Positions 6,406-15,563 of a stretch of 34,229 bases of DNA are shown one piece after another. The notes beneath the pieces are model-generated. The model saw nothing but the letters and a program-made list of their open reading frames with translations, was not told the origin of the DNA and ran no database searches. The stretch is taken from assembly GCA_964561535.1 (NCBI GenBank), contig CAZLPZ010000016.1, forward strand, positions 1 to 34,229, given 5' to 3'. The translations under genes and the position numbers were made by a program. The stretch is from CAZLPZ01 sp964561535 (GTDB lineage Bacteria; Pseudomonadota; Alphaproteobacteria; Micavibrionales; Micavibrionaceae). The first letter of the stretch is position 1; the number at the start of each line of letters is the position of its first letter.

Positions 6406-7770
6406 ATGCAGAATAAATATTATGAAAATATTAAGACTTTGGGGCAGGCAATCTCCTTCCTCTCTGTCATGACCCTCTCTTCTTTGACCGTTGCCCATGC
6501 ATCACCAGATATGGCCCTTGGGGACCTGCCTGAGAAGGTGCGCGGTTTGTCACACACCGTCTCAATGATTGCCCCCTATCGTCTTGCGCCCCCTATGCCT
6601 ATCCGTAAACCAAATCAAAAAATTGGCCAATTTGGAATCCCTCAAAATCCGGCAATTCTATCTACTCATCAAAACAGCTTTGACGCCGGTATCGCTGCCT
6701 ATCGTGCGGGTAAAAATCATGCCGCGTTAAAACTCTTTGTTCAAACAACAGATAACAATCATGCAAATGATTTTGAACGGGCTGCCGGGGCATTCTGGGC
6801 CGCCCGTATTGCCGACAAAATGAATAAACCACGCGAAGCTCGTGAATTACGTCATATTGCCGCCCGTTACCCCCAGACATTTTACGGACAGATCGCCACA
6901 GCCCAGTTAGGCGAGATTGCATCCTTGAACTGGGCCCGCCCTGCCCCATCGTTACTCTCACTTACCCGTATTCAAAATCACCCCCAGGGGACGATATTGC
7001 TCGATCATGTCGCCCAGGGACGATTGTCAGCGGCCGATCAAACATTGCTTCAAATGTCCCAAGGGGCGGACGCTGAACTGCGATTGGCCATCATTGCCTT
7101 TGCGATCCACCATGAATTACCCGCAACCGCCCTGAAACTCGCCCACGTGGTCGAAGGCGATACCGGCCGTCGATATGACACAGCCTATTATCCTGTTGGT
7201 GGGTGGATGAAAGCCGCCGATTTCCGCGTCGACCGGGCCCTGGTTCACGCGATTGTCCGTCAAGAATCCGCCTTTAACCCAAAAGCCCGGTCAAATATGG
7301 GGGCCGTTGGATTAATGCAGCTTTTGCCCTCAACCGCGTCTTATATTATCAAGGTACGCGCCGGTGGCCGTGTAGCCTCGGAAACAGCCCCAGATCTAAC
7401 CCCGGCACACCGGAATTTGGACGTGGGTCAACATTACTTACAATATCTGTTGGATTACAAAGGGATTGACGGCGATATCATCAGCACCCTGATTGCCTAT
7501 AACGCAGGTCCTGGGAATTTAATAAAATGGCAGAAAACATACGCCGATACGACCCATGATCCGCTCTTATTTATTGAAACGATCCCATCCGGTGAAACCC
7601 GCGCCTATATTGAAAAAGTAATGGCGGCATACTGGATTTATCGTGCACGATTTGGACAAACAAATCCAACCCTGGTTTCAATCGCCGCCGGACAAAGCGC
7701 ATCAATAATGCCCGCGCCATCAAAATCATGGTTTGCAGGTTTGAAATTGGACCGATATGTGAAGATGTAA
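6406..7770 (+). CDS. Periplasmic lytic transglycosylase (Slt-type)
   Basis: 454 residues. A signal peptide is visible (basic N-terminus, hydrophobic 12-30, cleavage expected after H-A at 31-32). Residues 85-250 are helical and repeat-like, as in the Slt70 superhelix. The SLT catalytic domain runs from about 270 to 415: V-R-Q-E-S with catalytic E287, G-L-M-Q-L-L-P-S-T at 302-310, A-Y-N-A-G-P-G at 364-370 and the conserved Y-I-E-K-V motif at 401-405. Family members cleave the MurNAc-GlcNAc bond in peptidoglycan with 1,6-anhydro product formation, for turnover or for insertion of envelope machines. An AGGAG lies just before the ATG. It is a single gene, closed by a strong terminator. Confidence 0.88.
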   Translation: MQNKYYENIKTLGQAISFLSVMTLSSLTVAHASPDMALGDLPEKVRGLSHTVSMIAPYRLAPPMPIRKPNQKIGQFGIPQNPAILSTHQNSFDAGIAAYRAGKNHAALKLFVQTTDNNHANDFERAAGAFWAARIADKMNKPREARELRHIAARYPQTFYGQIATAQLGEIASLNWARPAPSLLSLTRIQNHPQGTILLDHVAQGRLSAADQTLLQMSQGADAELRLAIIAFAIHHELPATALKLAHVVEGDTGRRYDTAYYPVGGWMKAADFRVDRALVHAIVRQESAFNPKARSNMGAVGLMQLLPSTASYIIKVRAGGRVASETAPDLTPAHRNLDVGQHYLQYLLDYKGIDGDIISTLIAYNAGPGNLIKWQKTYADTTHDPLLFIETIPSGETRAYIEKVMAAYWIYRARFGQTNPTLVSIAAGQSASIMPAPSKSWFAGLKLDRYVKM

Positions 7771-7803
7771 AAATAGATATTTAAATCTCTATCTCCTAAC
7801 ATA

Positions 7804-7833
7804 AAAACCCCCCGGAATTCTCCGGGGGGTTTT
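7804..7833. terminator. Bidirectional intrinsic terminator
   Basis: The 13-nt arms (7804-7816 and 7821-7833) are perfectly complementary with a 4-nt loop, C/G-rich in the centre and flanked by A-run and T-run. It serves both the transglycosylase gene and the leftward ribosomal operon. Confidence 0.9.
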
Positions 7834-7854
7834 AAAAAATCTTATACAAAAATC

Positions 7855-8271
7855 TTATGCTGCTTGATCTTCAGAGCCTGGCAACGGACCACTATTTTGA
7901 CCTTTGGCCGTCAAATCACGATCAACCAATTCAATAATCGCCATCGGGGCGGCATCACCATAGCGAAAACCCGCTTTATAAATGCGGCAATAACCACCCG
8001 CACGTGTCGTATAACGGGGAGCGAGCAGATCAAACATCTTACGAACCTGATCTTGATCACGCATCCGCGACATCGCCAGACGACGATTGGCCAATCCACC
8101 TTTTTTCGCAAGCGTAATTAATTTTTCTAAAAACGGACGCAGTTCTTTCGCCTTAGGCAGCGTCGTCGTGATTTGTTCATGTTTGACCAATGCCGCCGCC
8201 ATATTGGCAAGCATTGCCAAGCGATGGGTTGATGTTTTCCCCAGTTTACGTTGTTTAACACCGTGTTTCAT
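7855..8271 (-). CDS. rplQ: 50S ribosomal protein L17
   Basis: 138 residues starting M-K-H-G-V-K-Q-R-K-L-G-K-T-S-T-H-R, the standard L17 N-terminus, with T-T-L-P-K-A-K-E-L-R at 36-45 and G-D-A-A-P-M-A-I-I-E-L-V-D near 107-119. The frame is open further upstream, but the start at 8271 is chosen from homology and an AAGGAG ribosome-binding site. L17 lies at the polypeptide exit side of the 50S subunit. It is last in the rpsM-rpsK-rpoA-rplQ operon. An unusually long 202-nt gap with a palindromic repeat separates it from rpoA. Confidence 0.95.
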   Translation of the reverse strand: MKHGVKQRKLGKTSTHRLAMLANMAAALVKHEQITTTLPKAKELRPFLEKLITLAKKGGLANRRLAMSRMRDQDQVRKMFDLLAPRYTTRAGGYCRIYKAGFRYGDAAPMAIIELVDRDLTAKGQNSGPLPGSEDQAA

Positions 8272-8396
8272 ATCAGACGCTCCTTTCTTAAATGGCGACC
8301 TTGATCCCGCGTCAGAGGGGTCAAAACCGTTGTACGTCCATTCTTCACCACGATTAATCGCGTTAAAGAATGGGTGCCCGACCATCGGGCAGTGCT

Positions 8397-8465
8397 GTCA
8401 TCCCCGCAAAGGCGGGAATCCAGAATAAATTGATGTCACCGGATCACCGCCTTCGCGGAAGTGAC
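8397..8465. repeat. REP-like palindromic repeat pair (BIME-like)
   Basis: 8397-8423 is a REP-like unit (GTCATCCCCGC, 3 nt, GGCGGGAATCCAG). 8435-8465 is a related unit in reverse orientation with GTCAC/GTGAC ends. A third relative lies at 33767-33793. The pair sits in the rpoA-rplQ gap. Confidence 0.7.
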
Positions 8466-8473
8466 CCCGTCCT

Positions 8474-9490
8474 TTAAAAACCTTCGTCGACTTTTTTGGC
8501 CAAATCTTCGATATTTTCAGGCGGCCATCCTTCGATTTCCATACCCAAATGTAAGCCCATCGTGGTCAACGTTGCTTTAATCTCATTTAACGACTTGCGC
8601 CCAAAATTCGGGGTCCGCAACATATCAGCTTCAGTTTTCTGAACCAAATCACCGATATAAATAATATTGTCATTTTTTAAGCAATTGGACGAACGAACCG
8701 TCAGTTCAAGTTCTTCAACTTTACGCAACAGATTTTTGTTGAACGGCAGATCAGCACCAATGTCTGAACGAACCATTTCTTTTGGTTCTTCAAAATTAAT
8801 AAAGACCTGAAGTTGATCTTGCATGATACGCGCCGCATAAGCGACGGCATCTTCCGGTGTAATCACACCGTTGGTTTCAATGTGCAAGGTTAATTTATCA
8901 TAGTCGGTCACTTGACCCACGCGGGTCGGTTCAACGTCATAAGATACTTTCCGTACCGGCGAAAAGATTGAATCAATCGGGATCAAACCCACTGGGGCAT
9001 CTTCAGGACGATTCATCGACGCGGCACGATAGCCCTTGCCCATATTCACGGTCATTTCAATATCGATTACCGCACCTTTATCCAAAGTACAAATCACCAA
9101 ATCCGGATTCATAATTTCGATGTCTGCCCCGGCTTCAATCATGCCCGCAGTCACTTCACAAGGGCCTTCAGCATGCAACCGCATACGCTTAGGACCTTCG
9201 GCATGCATCCGTACAGCAATCCCTTTGATATTCAAAACAATATCAGTGACGTCTTCACGTACACCGGGAATCGCCGAAAACTCGTGCAAAACACCATTAA
9301 TTTTAATACCGGTAATCGCAGCACCTTGGAGGGACGACAGCAAAATACGACGGATCGCATTCCCCAACGTCAAGCCAAAGCCCCGTTCCAACGGTTCCGC
9401 AACAATCTTCCCAACAGTACGGTTTTCAGCCGCCCGTTCAATTTGGATTTTTTCAGGTTTAATGAGTTCGAGCCAGTTTCTTTGTATCAA
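8474..9490 (-). CDS. rpoA: RNA polymerase alpha subunit
   Basis: 338 residues, normal length. The N-terminal dimerisation domain shows E-R-G-F-G-L-T-L-G-N-A-I-R-R-I-L-L-S-S at 35-53. After the linker (about 235-255), the C-terminal DNA- and activator-binding domain contains L-E-L-T-V-R-S-S-N-C-L-K and N-F-G-R-K-S-L-N-E-I. It assembles the beta and beta' subunits and contacts UP elements. It lies 101 nt after rpsK, in the usual gene order. Confidence 0.97.
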   Translation of the reverse strand: MIQRNWLELIKPEKIQIERAAENRTVGKIVAEPLERGFGLTLGNAIRRILLSSLQGAAITGIKINGVLHEFSAIPGVREDVTDIVLNIKGIAVRMHAEGPKRMRLHAEGPCEVTAGMIEAGADIEIMNPDLVICTLDKGAVIDIEMTVNMGKGYRAASMNRPEDAPVGLIPIDSIFSPVRKVSYDVEPTRVGQVTDYDKLTLHIETNGVITPEDAVAYAARIMQDQLQVFINFEEPKEMVRSDIGADLPFNKNLLRKVEELELTVRSSNCLKNDNIIYIGDLVQKTEADMLRTPNFGRKSLNEIKATLTTMGLHLGMEIEGWPPENIEDLAKKVDEGF

Positions 9491-9591
9491 GGTCTTTTCC
9501 CTTCCGCGCGGTTAAAAGGTTTCTGAACGCCTTAAAAAATCGATTCGACGGGGACAAGCGTACGAAAAACGCCCCGCGAAAATCCTCAAGG

Positions 9592-10020
9592 TTAAATCCG
9601 GCGACGCTTGCGCAGCCGGCACCCATTATGGGGAACAGGGGTGATATCTTTGATGTTTTTGACTGTAAATCCAACAGCGGATAAAGCCCGCAAGGCTGAT
9701 TCACGGCCCGATCCTGGACCTTTGATCGTCACATCAACTTCACGTACACCATGTTCTTGTGCCTTTTTACCAGCTTCTTCTGCCGTGACCTGAGCGGCAT
9801 AGGGAGTCGATTTACGCGACCCTTTAAACCCCATCGCACCCGCAGAACACGACGCAATGGCATTGCCGTTTTTGTCGGTAATCGTAATAATCGTATTGTT
9901 AAAACTTGCAAAAACGTGAACCACGCCCTCCGCAATATTTTTACGCTCAACTTTCTTGCGCCCCTTAGCCCCTTTAGCAGAGGGCTTGGATTTTGATTCT
10001 GTTTTTTTGGCTTCGGCCAT
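9592..10020 (-). CDS. rpsK: 30S ribosomal protein S11
   Basis: 142 residues, about a dozen longer than the typical 129, because of a lysine/alanine-rich N-terminal extension (M-A-E-A-K-K-T-E-S-K). The body has V-H-V-F-A-S-F-N-N-T-I-I-T-I-T-D and the conserved C-terminus N-G-C-R-L-R-K-R-R-R. It sits on the 30S platform near the Shine-Dalgarno helix. It starts 19 nt after rpsM. Confidence 0.96.
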   Translation of the reverse strand: MAEAKKTESKSKPSAKGAKGRKKVERKNIAEGVVHVFASFNNTIITITDKNGNAIASCSAGAMGFKGSRKSTPYAAQVTAEEAGKKAQEHGVREVDVTIKGPGSGRESALRALSAVGFTVKNIKDITPVPHNGCRLRKRRRI

Positions 10021-10039
10021 AATATAAATCCCCTATCCC

Positions 10040-10423
10040 TTATTTCTTCGGTGCTATTTTTTTGCCAGCAACCGCTTTGGCTGGGCCTTTGCGCGTGCGG
10101 GCGTTTGTCCGGGTGCGTTGACCACGAACAGGCAAACCCTTGCGATGACGAATTCCACGATAACAAGCCATATCCATCAAGCGTTTGATATTCAAACTGA
10201 CTTCACGACGAAGATCACCTTCGATCACATAACCCGCCGCTTCGATCTCTTTCCGAATAGCGTTGAGCACATCTTCCGTGAGATCTTTCATCCGCGTTTC
10301 AGTTGCGATCCCCAGCTTTTCACAAATAAAGGTCGCACGTGTGGGACCAATACCAAAAAGATACCGAAGAGAAATTTCGACCCGCTTATTGTCGGGGACG
10401 TTGACGCCAGCAATACGTGCCAC
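10040..10423 (-). CDS. rpsM: 30S ribosomal protein S13
   Basis: 127 residues. M-A-R-I-A-G-V-N-V-P at the start, Y-L-F-G-I-G-P-T-R-A at 21-30, the G-I-R-H-R-K-G-L-P-V-R-G-Q-R-T motif near 90-105 and a basic tail are all standard for S13, the 30S head protein that forms intersubunit bridges. It is the first gene of the operon here. The adk and secY genes that normally precede it are absent. Confidence 0.97.
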   Translation of the reverse strand: MARIAGVNVPDNKRVEISLRYLFGIGPTRATFICEKLGIATETRMKDLTEDVLNAIRKEIEAAGYVIEGDLRREVSLNIKRLMDMACYRGIRHRKGLPVRGQRTRTNARTRKGPAKAVAGKKIAPKK

Positions 10424-10577
10424 TTTTTTACCTTTCCAATCGGGGGCTTCCCGACCAAATGAAACAAAATCATTCTAATCCCTGCCCGGGGACTTCCGCC
10501 GGGTCGTTCAAAAAATCATTGCAAATCAAGTAATTAGAACAAGACGCCTTGACCTTTAAACGTTAAGGATTGGCCGC
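10424..10577 (-). other. Leader of the rpsM operon
   Basis: About 150 nt between the promoter and the rpsM start. A GC-rich self-complementary block lies at 10482-10505. Alpha-operon leaders often bind S4 for autoregulation, but I cannot identify a specific S4-binding fold here. Confidence 0.3.
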
Positions 10578-10605
10578 ATTATATGAATTTTAACGCTGCC
10601 GTCAA
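10578..10605 (-). promoter_or_regulatory. Strong sigma-70 promoter for rpsM-rpsK-rpoA-rplQ
   Basis: On the minus strand TTGACG (10605-10600), a 16-nt spacer and a perfect TATAAT (10583-10578). This supports rpsM as the first gene of its own transcription unit. Confidence 0.75.
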
Positions 10606-10634
10606 TCATTAAATTCATTTTCCTGTGGATAATT

Positions 10635-11171
10635 TTAAAAAGAGGGCGATGGCTCCCCGGGCGTTCCCGAGACCACCCCCGCCCAATCATTAGAATCTGC
10701 TTGTGGAACAACCCCTAACCCAAGCCTAAAACCGACATATTCATCTTTCGTAATTAACGGTGTATGGCCCAAAACTTCAACCTATCGAGGATACCGTTCC
10801 ATAGCCATACTCCGATATCTTTGAAATGCGTCCGCAGTTGGAAAACGCTCCATAAGTAAGTTCAAAGCAGCAATTCCTCCATCCAATGTATTCATATGGG
10901 CAACAAACATTTTCAACGTACTTGCCACATCAGCTCCATCCCCTTCTAATAATTGAGCAATTTTATGAAGTGCATTTAACAAAAAAAACTCTCTCTCTAG
11001 ATTTTACATAATAATAATGTCCTTCTGGTCCGAAACTCCATATCTCAAGACTTTACTCCAGCTGCCCGACATCATATCCGGCGCGCCTGCTTCTGAATCC
11101 CCTCCACAAGCCCACGCCAATTCGTTTAACAAGTCTTCATTACGAGTCAATTTTTCGATCTTATACCCACT
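10635..11171 (-). pseudogene. Decayed gene: one frame with two internal stops
   Basis: A single minus-strand frame runs from 11171 to a final TAA at 10637-10635 and is broken only by TAA at 11006-11004 and TAG at 10784-10782. All three pieces read like protein: the first includes R-N-E-D-L-L-N-E-L-A-W-A-C; the second (10982-10785) includes H-K-I-A-Q-L-L-E-G-D-G and G-G-I-A-A-L-N-L-L-M-E-R-F; the third includes D-E-Y-V-G-F-R-L-G-L-G-V-V-P. Rejoined they give about 177 residues. No start with a clear ribosome-binding site is visible (a TTG lies at 11150), so the N-terminus may also be lost. I do not recognise the family. The TTG-started middle piece could be called a 66-aa gene, but decay explains the whole better. 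Confidence 0.55.
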
Positions 11172-11242
11172 TTATTTTTCTTTATTTCAATTCCATTCCA
11201 TATCATCAAAACATGACATATTGTCAAAAAACCCCATTTGCG

Positions 11243-11271
11243 TTCTTTTATAAGAATGGTTAAGATATAAT
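11243..11271 (+). promoter_or_regulatory. Possible flhA promoter
   Basis: A perfect TATAAT (11266-11271) lies 17 nt after TTCTTT (11243-11248), about 100 nt before the flhA ATG. The -35 is weak, so an activator may be needed. Confidence 0.35.
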
Positions 11272-11370
11272 CATTCACGCGATCCTTCATCCTCGGGGGC
11301 CCTTCTCCCTAATCTTTTTCTATTTCGTTTTCTCCTAAACCCCCTTTTTATTTTTTGGTTATGTAAATAA

Positions 11371-13461
11371 ATGGCCGATACCCCCACAACGACAGCCCCT
11401 GCCTCCTCCGACAATCCGTTTGCGATCTTTATGCGGGGCGATATTGTTTTTGCATTTGGGATGATCTTTGTTCTGATGTTCATGTTGGTCCCGATCCCCG
11501 CATGGCTCCTCGACATTGGCCTAACATTTTCGATCACTTTTTCCGTTATCATCCTCATGACGTCGTTGTTCATCCAACGACCTCTTGAATTTTCCGCATT
11601 TCCAACCATTTTATTGGTATCAACTGCATTAAGATTAGGGTTAAACGTCGCATCCACCCGTCTGATTTTATCAGACGGGCATAACGGTACCAACGCCGCG
11701 GGCCATATTATCGAGGCATTCGGCGACTTTATGATTGCTGGATCCTATGTCGTCGGTGGAATCGTTTTCGCCATTCTGGTTATTGTTAATTTTGTTGTGA
11801 TCACCAAAGGATCCGGAAGGATCGCAGAAGTTGCAGCACGGTTTACCTTGGACGCGATGCCTGGCAAACAAATGGCGATTGATAGCGATTTATCATCCGG
11901 GCTCATTGACGAAACCGAGGCCAAGAAACGTCGATCGGAACTGACACAAGAAAGTACTTTTTTCGGGGCGATGGACGGGGCTGCAAAATTCGTACGCGGC
12001 GATGCAATCGCGGGCTTATTAATCGTATTCATCAATGTTATCTGGGGTATCATTATTGGATCGGTCATCCATGACATGAGTGTGGCCGAGGCTGCAAAGA
12101 CCTATACCTTAATGACGATTGGGGATGGGTTAGTCTCCCAAGTCCCTGCATTAATCATTTCTGTATCGGCCGGTTTTTTAGTTTCTAAAGCCGGGGTCGA
12201 AGGATCTGCAGACAAAGCATTCGTTGAACAATTTGGACGTTACCCGCGCGCATTATATATGAGTGCAGGGTTAATGGCCGCGATTGGCCTTGCACCAGGC
12301 ATCCCCAAAATTCCATTTTTATTTTTAGCCGGGTTAACGGCAACCATGGCCTACCTGAGCAATCAAAAAAATGAAACTGCCGCTGCCTTTAAAATTGCAG
12401 AAAGCGCCATAAAACCGGCAGCCCCTGTTGAAGAGCCTATTTCTAAAGCGCTGTCGATTGATACAATTCGTCTGGAACTGGGATACGGATTATTGCCACT
12501 CGTTCAAGGCGAGGGTAATAAACTTACGGATCAAATTAAAGGTCTACGCCGACAACTCGCAGAAGATATGGGTTATGTTTTACCCGCCGTACGGATCCAA
12601 GATAATTTACAACTCGCCACCAATACTTATGTTTTAAAAATTAAAGATATCGAAGCTGGTCGCGGCGACGTACGACCCGGCATGTTGATGGTCATAGACC
12701 CTGCGGGGCAACAAATTAACCTACCAGGAGAATCAACCACGGAACCCACCTTTGGTCTGCCCGCCATGTGGATTGATGAACGCCACCGGGAAGAATCTTT
12801 ATTTAGAGGGTACACCGTGGTCGACGCCGCAACCGTTGTCACCACGCATTTAACCGAAATCGTCAAGGATAATATGGGTGACTTAATATCATATTCCGAA
12901 ACGCAAAAATTATTGGATGAACTGCCGAAAGATTACCAAAAATTGGTAGCGGATGTCATCCCCAGTCAAGTTAGTATCGGCGGACTTCAACGCGTCTTGC
13001 AACGCCTCGTCACCGAACGCGTCTCTATTCGTGATCTCCCGACCATTCTCGAGGGCGTTGCCGAAGCATCCGCATTTACCCGTAACATTGGCGCAATCAC
13101 CGAACATGTCCGAGCCCGCCTGTCTCGACAAATTTGTGACATGAATATGGGATCACACGGGCATGTATCCTTGGCACCACTTTCACCCCGATGGGAGCAG
13201 GCATTTTCCGAAAGTTTAATGGGTGACGGCGAAGATAAACAACTCGCCATGGCGCCCAGTTTATTACAAGAATTTATCGGTGCCGTACGCACGGCCTATG
13301 ATGGGTTTGTCACCATAGGAGAGAACCCCGTGATGCTCACATCACCGACAATCCGCCCCTATGTTCGATCTGTGATTGAACGATTTCGCCCACAAACAAT
13401 CATTATGTCTCAAAATGAAATCCATGCCAAAGCACGCATTAAAACGATCGGGTCTGTATAA
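11371..13461 (+). CDS. flhA: Flagellar type III export protein FlhA
   Basis: 696 residues, full length. About eight membrane segments fill the first 330 residues. The cytoplasmic FHIPEP region between helices includes T-L-D-A-M-P-G-K-Q-M-A-I-D at 167-179 and the charged stretch D-E-T-E-A-K-K-R-R near 180-190. The C-terminal cytoplasmic domain (about 350-696) forms the nonameric ring that receives chaperone-substrate complexes. FlhA is the core, proton-coupled part of the flagellar export gate. It stands alone here, without flhB, fliR or flhF, and is convergent with a chemotaxis receptor gene 44 nt away. No strong Shine-Dalgarno is visible before the ATG. Confidence 0.95.
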   Translation: MADTPTTTAPASSDNPFAIFMRGDIVFAFGMIFVLMFMLVPIPAWLLDIGLTFSITFSVIILMTSLFIQRPLEFSAFPTILLVSTALRLGLNVASTRLILSDGHNGTNAAGHIIEAFGDFMIAGSYVVGGIVFAILVIVNFVVITKGSGRIAEVAARFTLDAMPGKQMAIDSDLSSGLIDETEAKKRRSELTQESTFFGAMDGAAKFVRGDAIAGLLIVFINVIWGIIIGSVIHDMSVAEAAKTYTLMTIGDGLVSQVPALIISVSAGFLVSKAGVEGSADKAFVEQFGRYPRALYMSAGLMAAIGLAPGIPKIPFLFLAGLTATMAYLSNQKNETAAAFKIAESAIKPAAPVEEPISKALSIDTIRLELGYGLLPLVQGEGNKLTDQIKGLRRQLAEDMGYVLPAVRIQDNLQLATNTYVLKIKDIEAGRGDVRPGMLMVIDPAGQQINLPGESTTEPTFGLPAMWIDERHREESLFRGYTVVDAATVVTTHLTEIVKDNMGDLISYSETQKLLDELPKDYQKLVADVIPSQVSIGGLQRVLQRLVTERVSIRDLPTILEGVAEASAFTRNIGAITEHVRARLSRQICDMNMGSHGHVSLAPLSPRWEQAFSESLMGDGEDKQLAMAPSLLQEFIGAVRTAYDGFVTIGENPVMLTSPTIRPYVRSVIERFRPQTIIMSQNEIHAKARIKTIGSV

Positions 13462-13505
13462 AGAGGATCGAATATTCAGGATCCAGGCCAGCCCCTTATC
13501 TTGTT

Positions 13506-15563
13506 TTATCCGCGGCGAATTTCATCCAAAAACTCTTTAATTTGATCGTTTAAATCGGTTGAAATATTTTCTAATTCTCCTGCTGTCTTTAAAACACTCT
13601 GAGCTGATTCTTGCGCCCGTGCCGCATGGCGAGATACACCTTGAATGGTTTGACTAACCTGTTGGGTGCCTGTTGATGCGTCTGATACAGATCTCCCTAT
13701 TTCAGCAGTAGCAGCAGTTTGTTCTTCAACTGCGCTTGATACATTAGAGGCGGCTTCATCGATTTGAGTTACATTCGAAATAATACGATTAACAGCCTCA
13801 ACACTTTGCCGAATAGCGTCTTGAATATTCACCACGCGCATATTAATTTCTTCTGTTTTTGCACTCGTTTCAATCGCCAATTTTTTAACTTCATCCGCAA
13901 CAACAGAAAACCCCTTACCGGCCTCCCCAGCCCGCGCAGCTTCAATTGTTGCATTTAATGCCAATAAATTTGTCTGATCGGCGATATCACGAATAGCATC
14001 AACAACCTCGCCCACAGATTTTGCATACGCATCAAGTTCAGAGACCGCTTTACTCGTATTCATAGCCTCTTCTGTGGCTTGATTGGTCCGATGAGCGACA
14101 GAGGATACTTGTTTTGCAATTTCCTGACTCGATGCTGATAATTCTTCTGCAGCCGCAGCCACAGTTTGAACATTTGCATCAGCTTGGGTTGCAGAATCTG
14201 CAACAATATTTGATGCATTTGCTGTTTCTTCTGAATTCACGGTCAATTCTTCCGCCGCCGAACGCATCATCTTCGCCGTATCTGATAAAGACTTAACAAC
14301 ATTTTTAGTTCGTCCATCAAAATTATCTGCCAACATCATCATTTCGGCACGCCGATTTTCTTCAATATCTTTCCGTTTTGATTCTTCTTGATTCGCTAAT
14401 TTTTCAATCTCGGCAACTTGATCTGCTAGTTTAGATTCCAAATCAGATTCTTTTTTCAACATCAACCGAAAATTTCGTTGAACAAGAAACAAAACACTCC
14501 ATCCAAAAATTCCAAAAATAACAGATAATCCATACCCAAAATAACCAAACGTACGAATAGATTCTAAATCTGGACTGTAATAAAAATTTTTATCTAGATA
14601 TTTAGCCCAAATATTCCAAGTACTGCGGGGATCTGTTGTTGTTAAGGGCACAACACTTGAAAATAATACACTGGAATCCTTTTCGCCCGCAGAAAGATAT
14701 GTATTATTTACAATATCATCCGGTGCATTTGCGGCCGTTATAACATACTGATAATCCCGGTTTATCAACGCATATTCTGAACCCGGTAATAAATCTCGAA
14801 ATATATTATTCCGAATAACCGCTGTAATCGTTCCCTTTAATTGTCCCGAAGGATCAAAAAAAGGAACTGATAGAACCATACCCGTACGATCTGAATCTTC
14901 CTTTGTTTTTTCAAAATCTGTGTTATCACAGGTCAAAACCGGATTACCGCCAATCATCGGCAGATCAAGACCATTTATTTTTGTCTTATCTGAAAAATGC
15001 TCTTTAAAATAGGCCATATGTTCATGCAATATTCGATATTCATAGATTTCAACTTCTTCAACTTTTTCGGCCAGTTCAATTGTATTCACCAATTTTTTTG
15101 CAAGATCTGCAGGCTCTACTACACTGGAATCCTCCTCATCCGAACCATCATACATTAAAATCGGAATCTCAAATTCTTGTGTAACAGGATCAATTTTTTC
15201 TGGTTCCAGAGTAACAGGAACAATATAAATTTCTGACACCATCACGTTACTGACCATATTTTTATAAATCTGTTCAATCGCGGCGTGGGCATTTTGATCC
15301 AAATTAGTTCCATATCGATCAACAGATTGAACACTCGGTAAAAAGCTGATTGTTCGGATACCTTGATAAATTTGTTTCAAAGAATTATTAAATATTTCCG
15401 CTACACGTTCTGTGTTTTTTTGAGATTCCTCACGATATCCAATTAAGGAATACGCTGTGTCTTGTTCAATTTTTTGACGCACCCCCACAGCAAGGACACA
15501 AGACAAAATAAAAATAATCAAGTGTCCCATACTAGATTTATAAAGCGAGTTTACTTGTGACAT
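13506..15563 (-). CDS. Methyl-accepting chemotaxis protein
   Basis: 685 residues. One membrane helix at about 12-28, a large periplasmic region (about 30-340) whose length suits a double-Cache-type sensor, and a second helix at about 343-365. No clear HAMP domain follows; instead there is a charged coiled coil with R-R-A-E-M-M-M-L-A-D-N-F-D. The cytoplasmic signalling helices carry the highly conserved hairpin tip near 525-570 (D-Q-T-N-L-L-A-L-N-A-T-I-E-A-A-R-A-G and then G-F-S-V-V-A-D-E-V), which binds CheA and CheW. Gln/Glu-rich pairs along the helices are likely methylation sites. The ligand is unknown. It lies beside flhA, consistent with a motile cell. Confidence 0.92.
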   Translation of the reverse strand: MSQVNSLYKSSMGHLIIFILSCVLAVGVRQKIEQDTAYSLIGYREESQKNTERVAEIFNNSLKQIYQGIRTISFLPSVQSVDRYGTNLDQNAHAAIEQIYKNMVSNVMVSEIYIVPVTLEPEKIDPVTQEFEIPILMYDGSDEEDSSVVEPADLAKKLVNTIELAEKVEEVEIYEYRILHEHMAYFKEHFSDKTKINGLDLPMIGGNPVLTCDNTDFEKTKEDSDRTGMVLSVPFFDPSGQLKGTITAVIRNNIFRDLLPGSEYALINRDYQYVITAANAPDDIVNNTYLSAGEKDSSVLFSSVVPLTTTDPRSTWNIWAKYLDKNFYYSPDLESIRTFGYFGYGLSVIFGIFGWSVLFLVQRNFRLMLKKESDLESKLADQVAEIEKLANQEESKRKDIEENRRAEMMMLADNFDGRTKNVVKSLSDTAKMMRSAAEELTVNSEETANASNIVADSATQADANVQTVAAAAEELSASSQEIAKQVSSVAHRTNQATEEAMNTSKAVSELDAYAKSVGEVVDAIRDIADQTNLLALNATIEAARAGEAGKGFSVVADEVKKLAIETSAKTEEINMRVVNIQDAIRQSVEAVNRIISNVTQIDEAASNVSSAVEEQTAATAEIGRSVSDASTGTQQVSQTIQGVSRHAARAQESAQSVLKTAGELENISTDLNDQIKEFLDEIRRG

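Noticed and set aside
8272..8385. N-terminal extension of L17
   Set aside because: L17 begins at M-K-H-G with its own AAGGAG; the extra codons belong to the intergenic region.
10635..11171. Stop-codon reassignment or readthrough
   Set aside because: TAA, TAG and TGA all end normal full-length genes in this window, so decay is the simpler reading.
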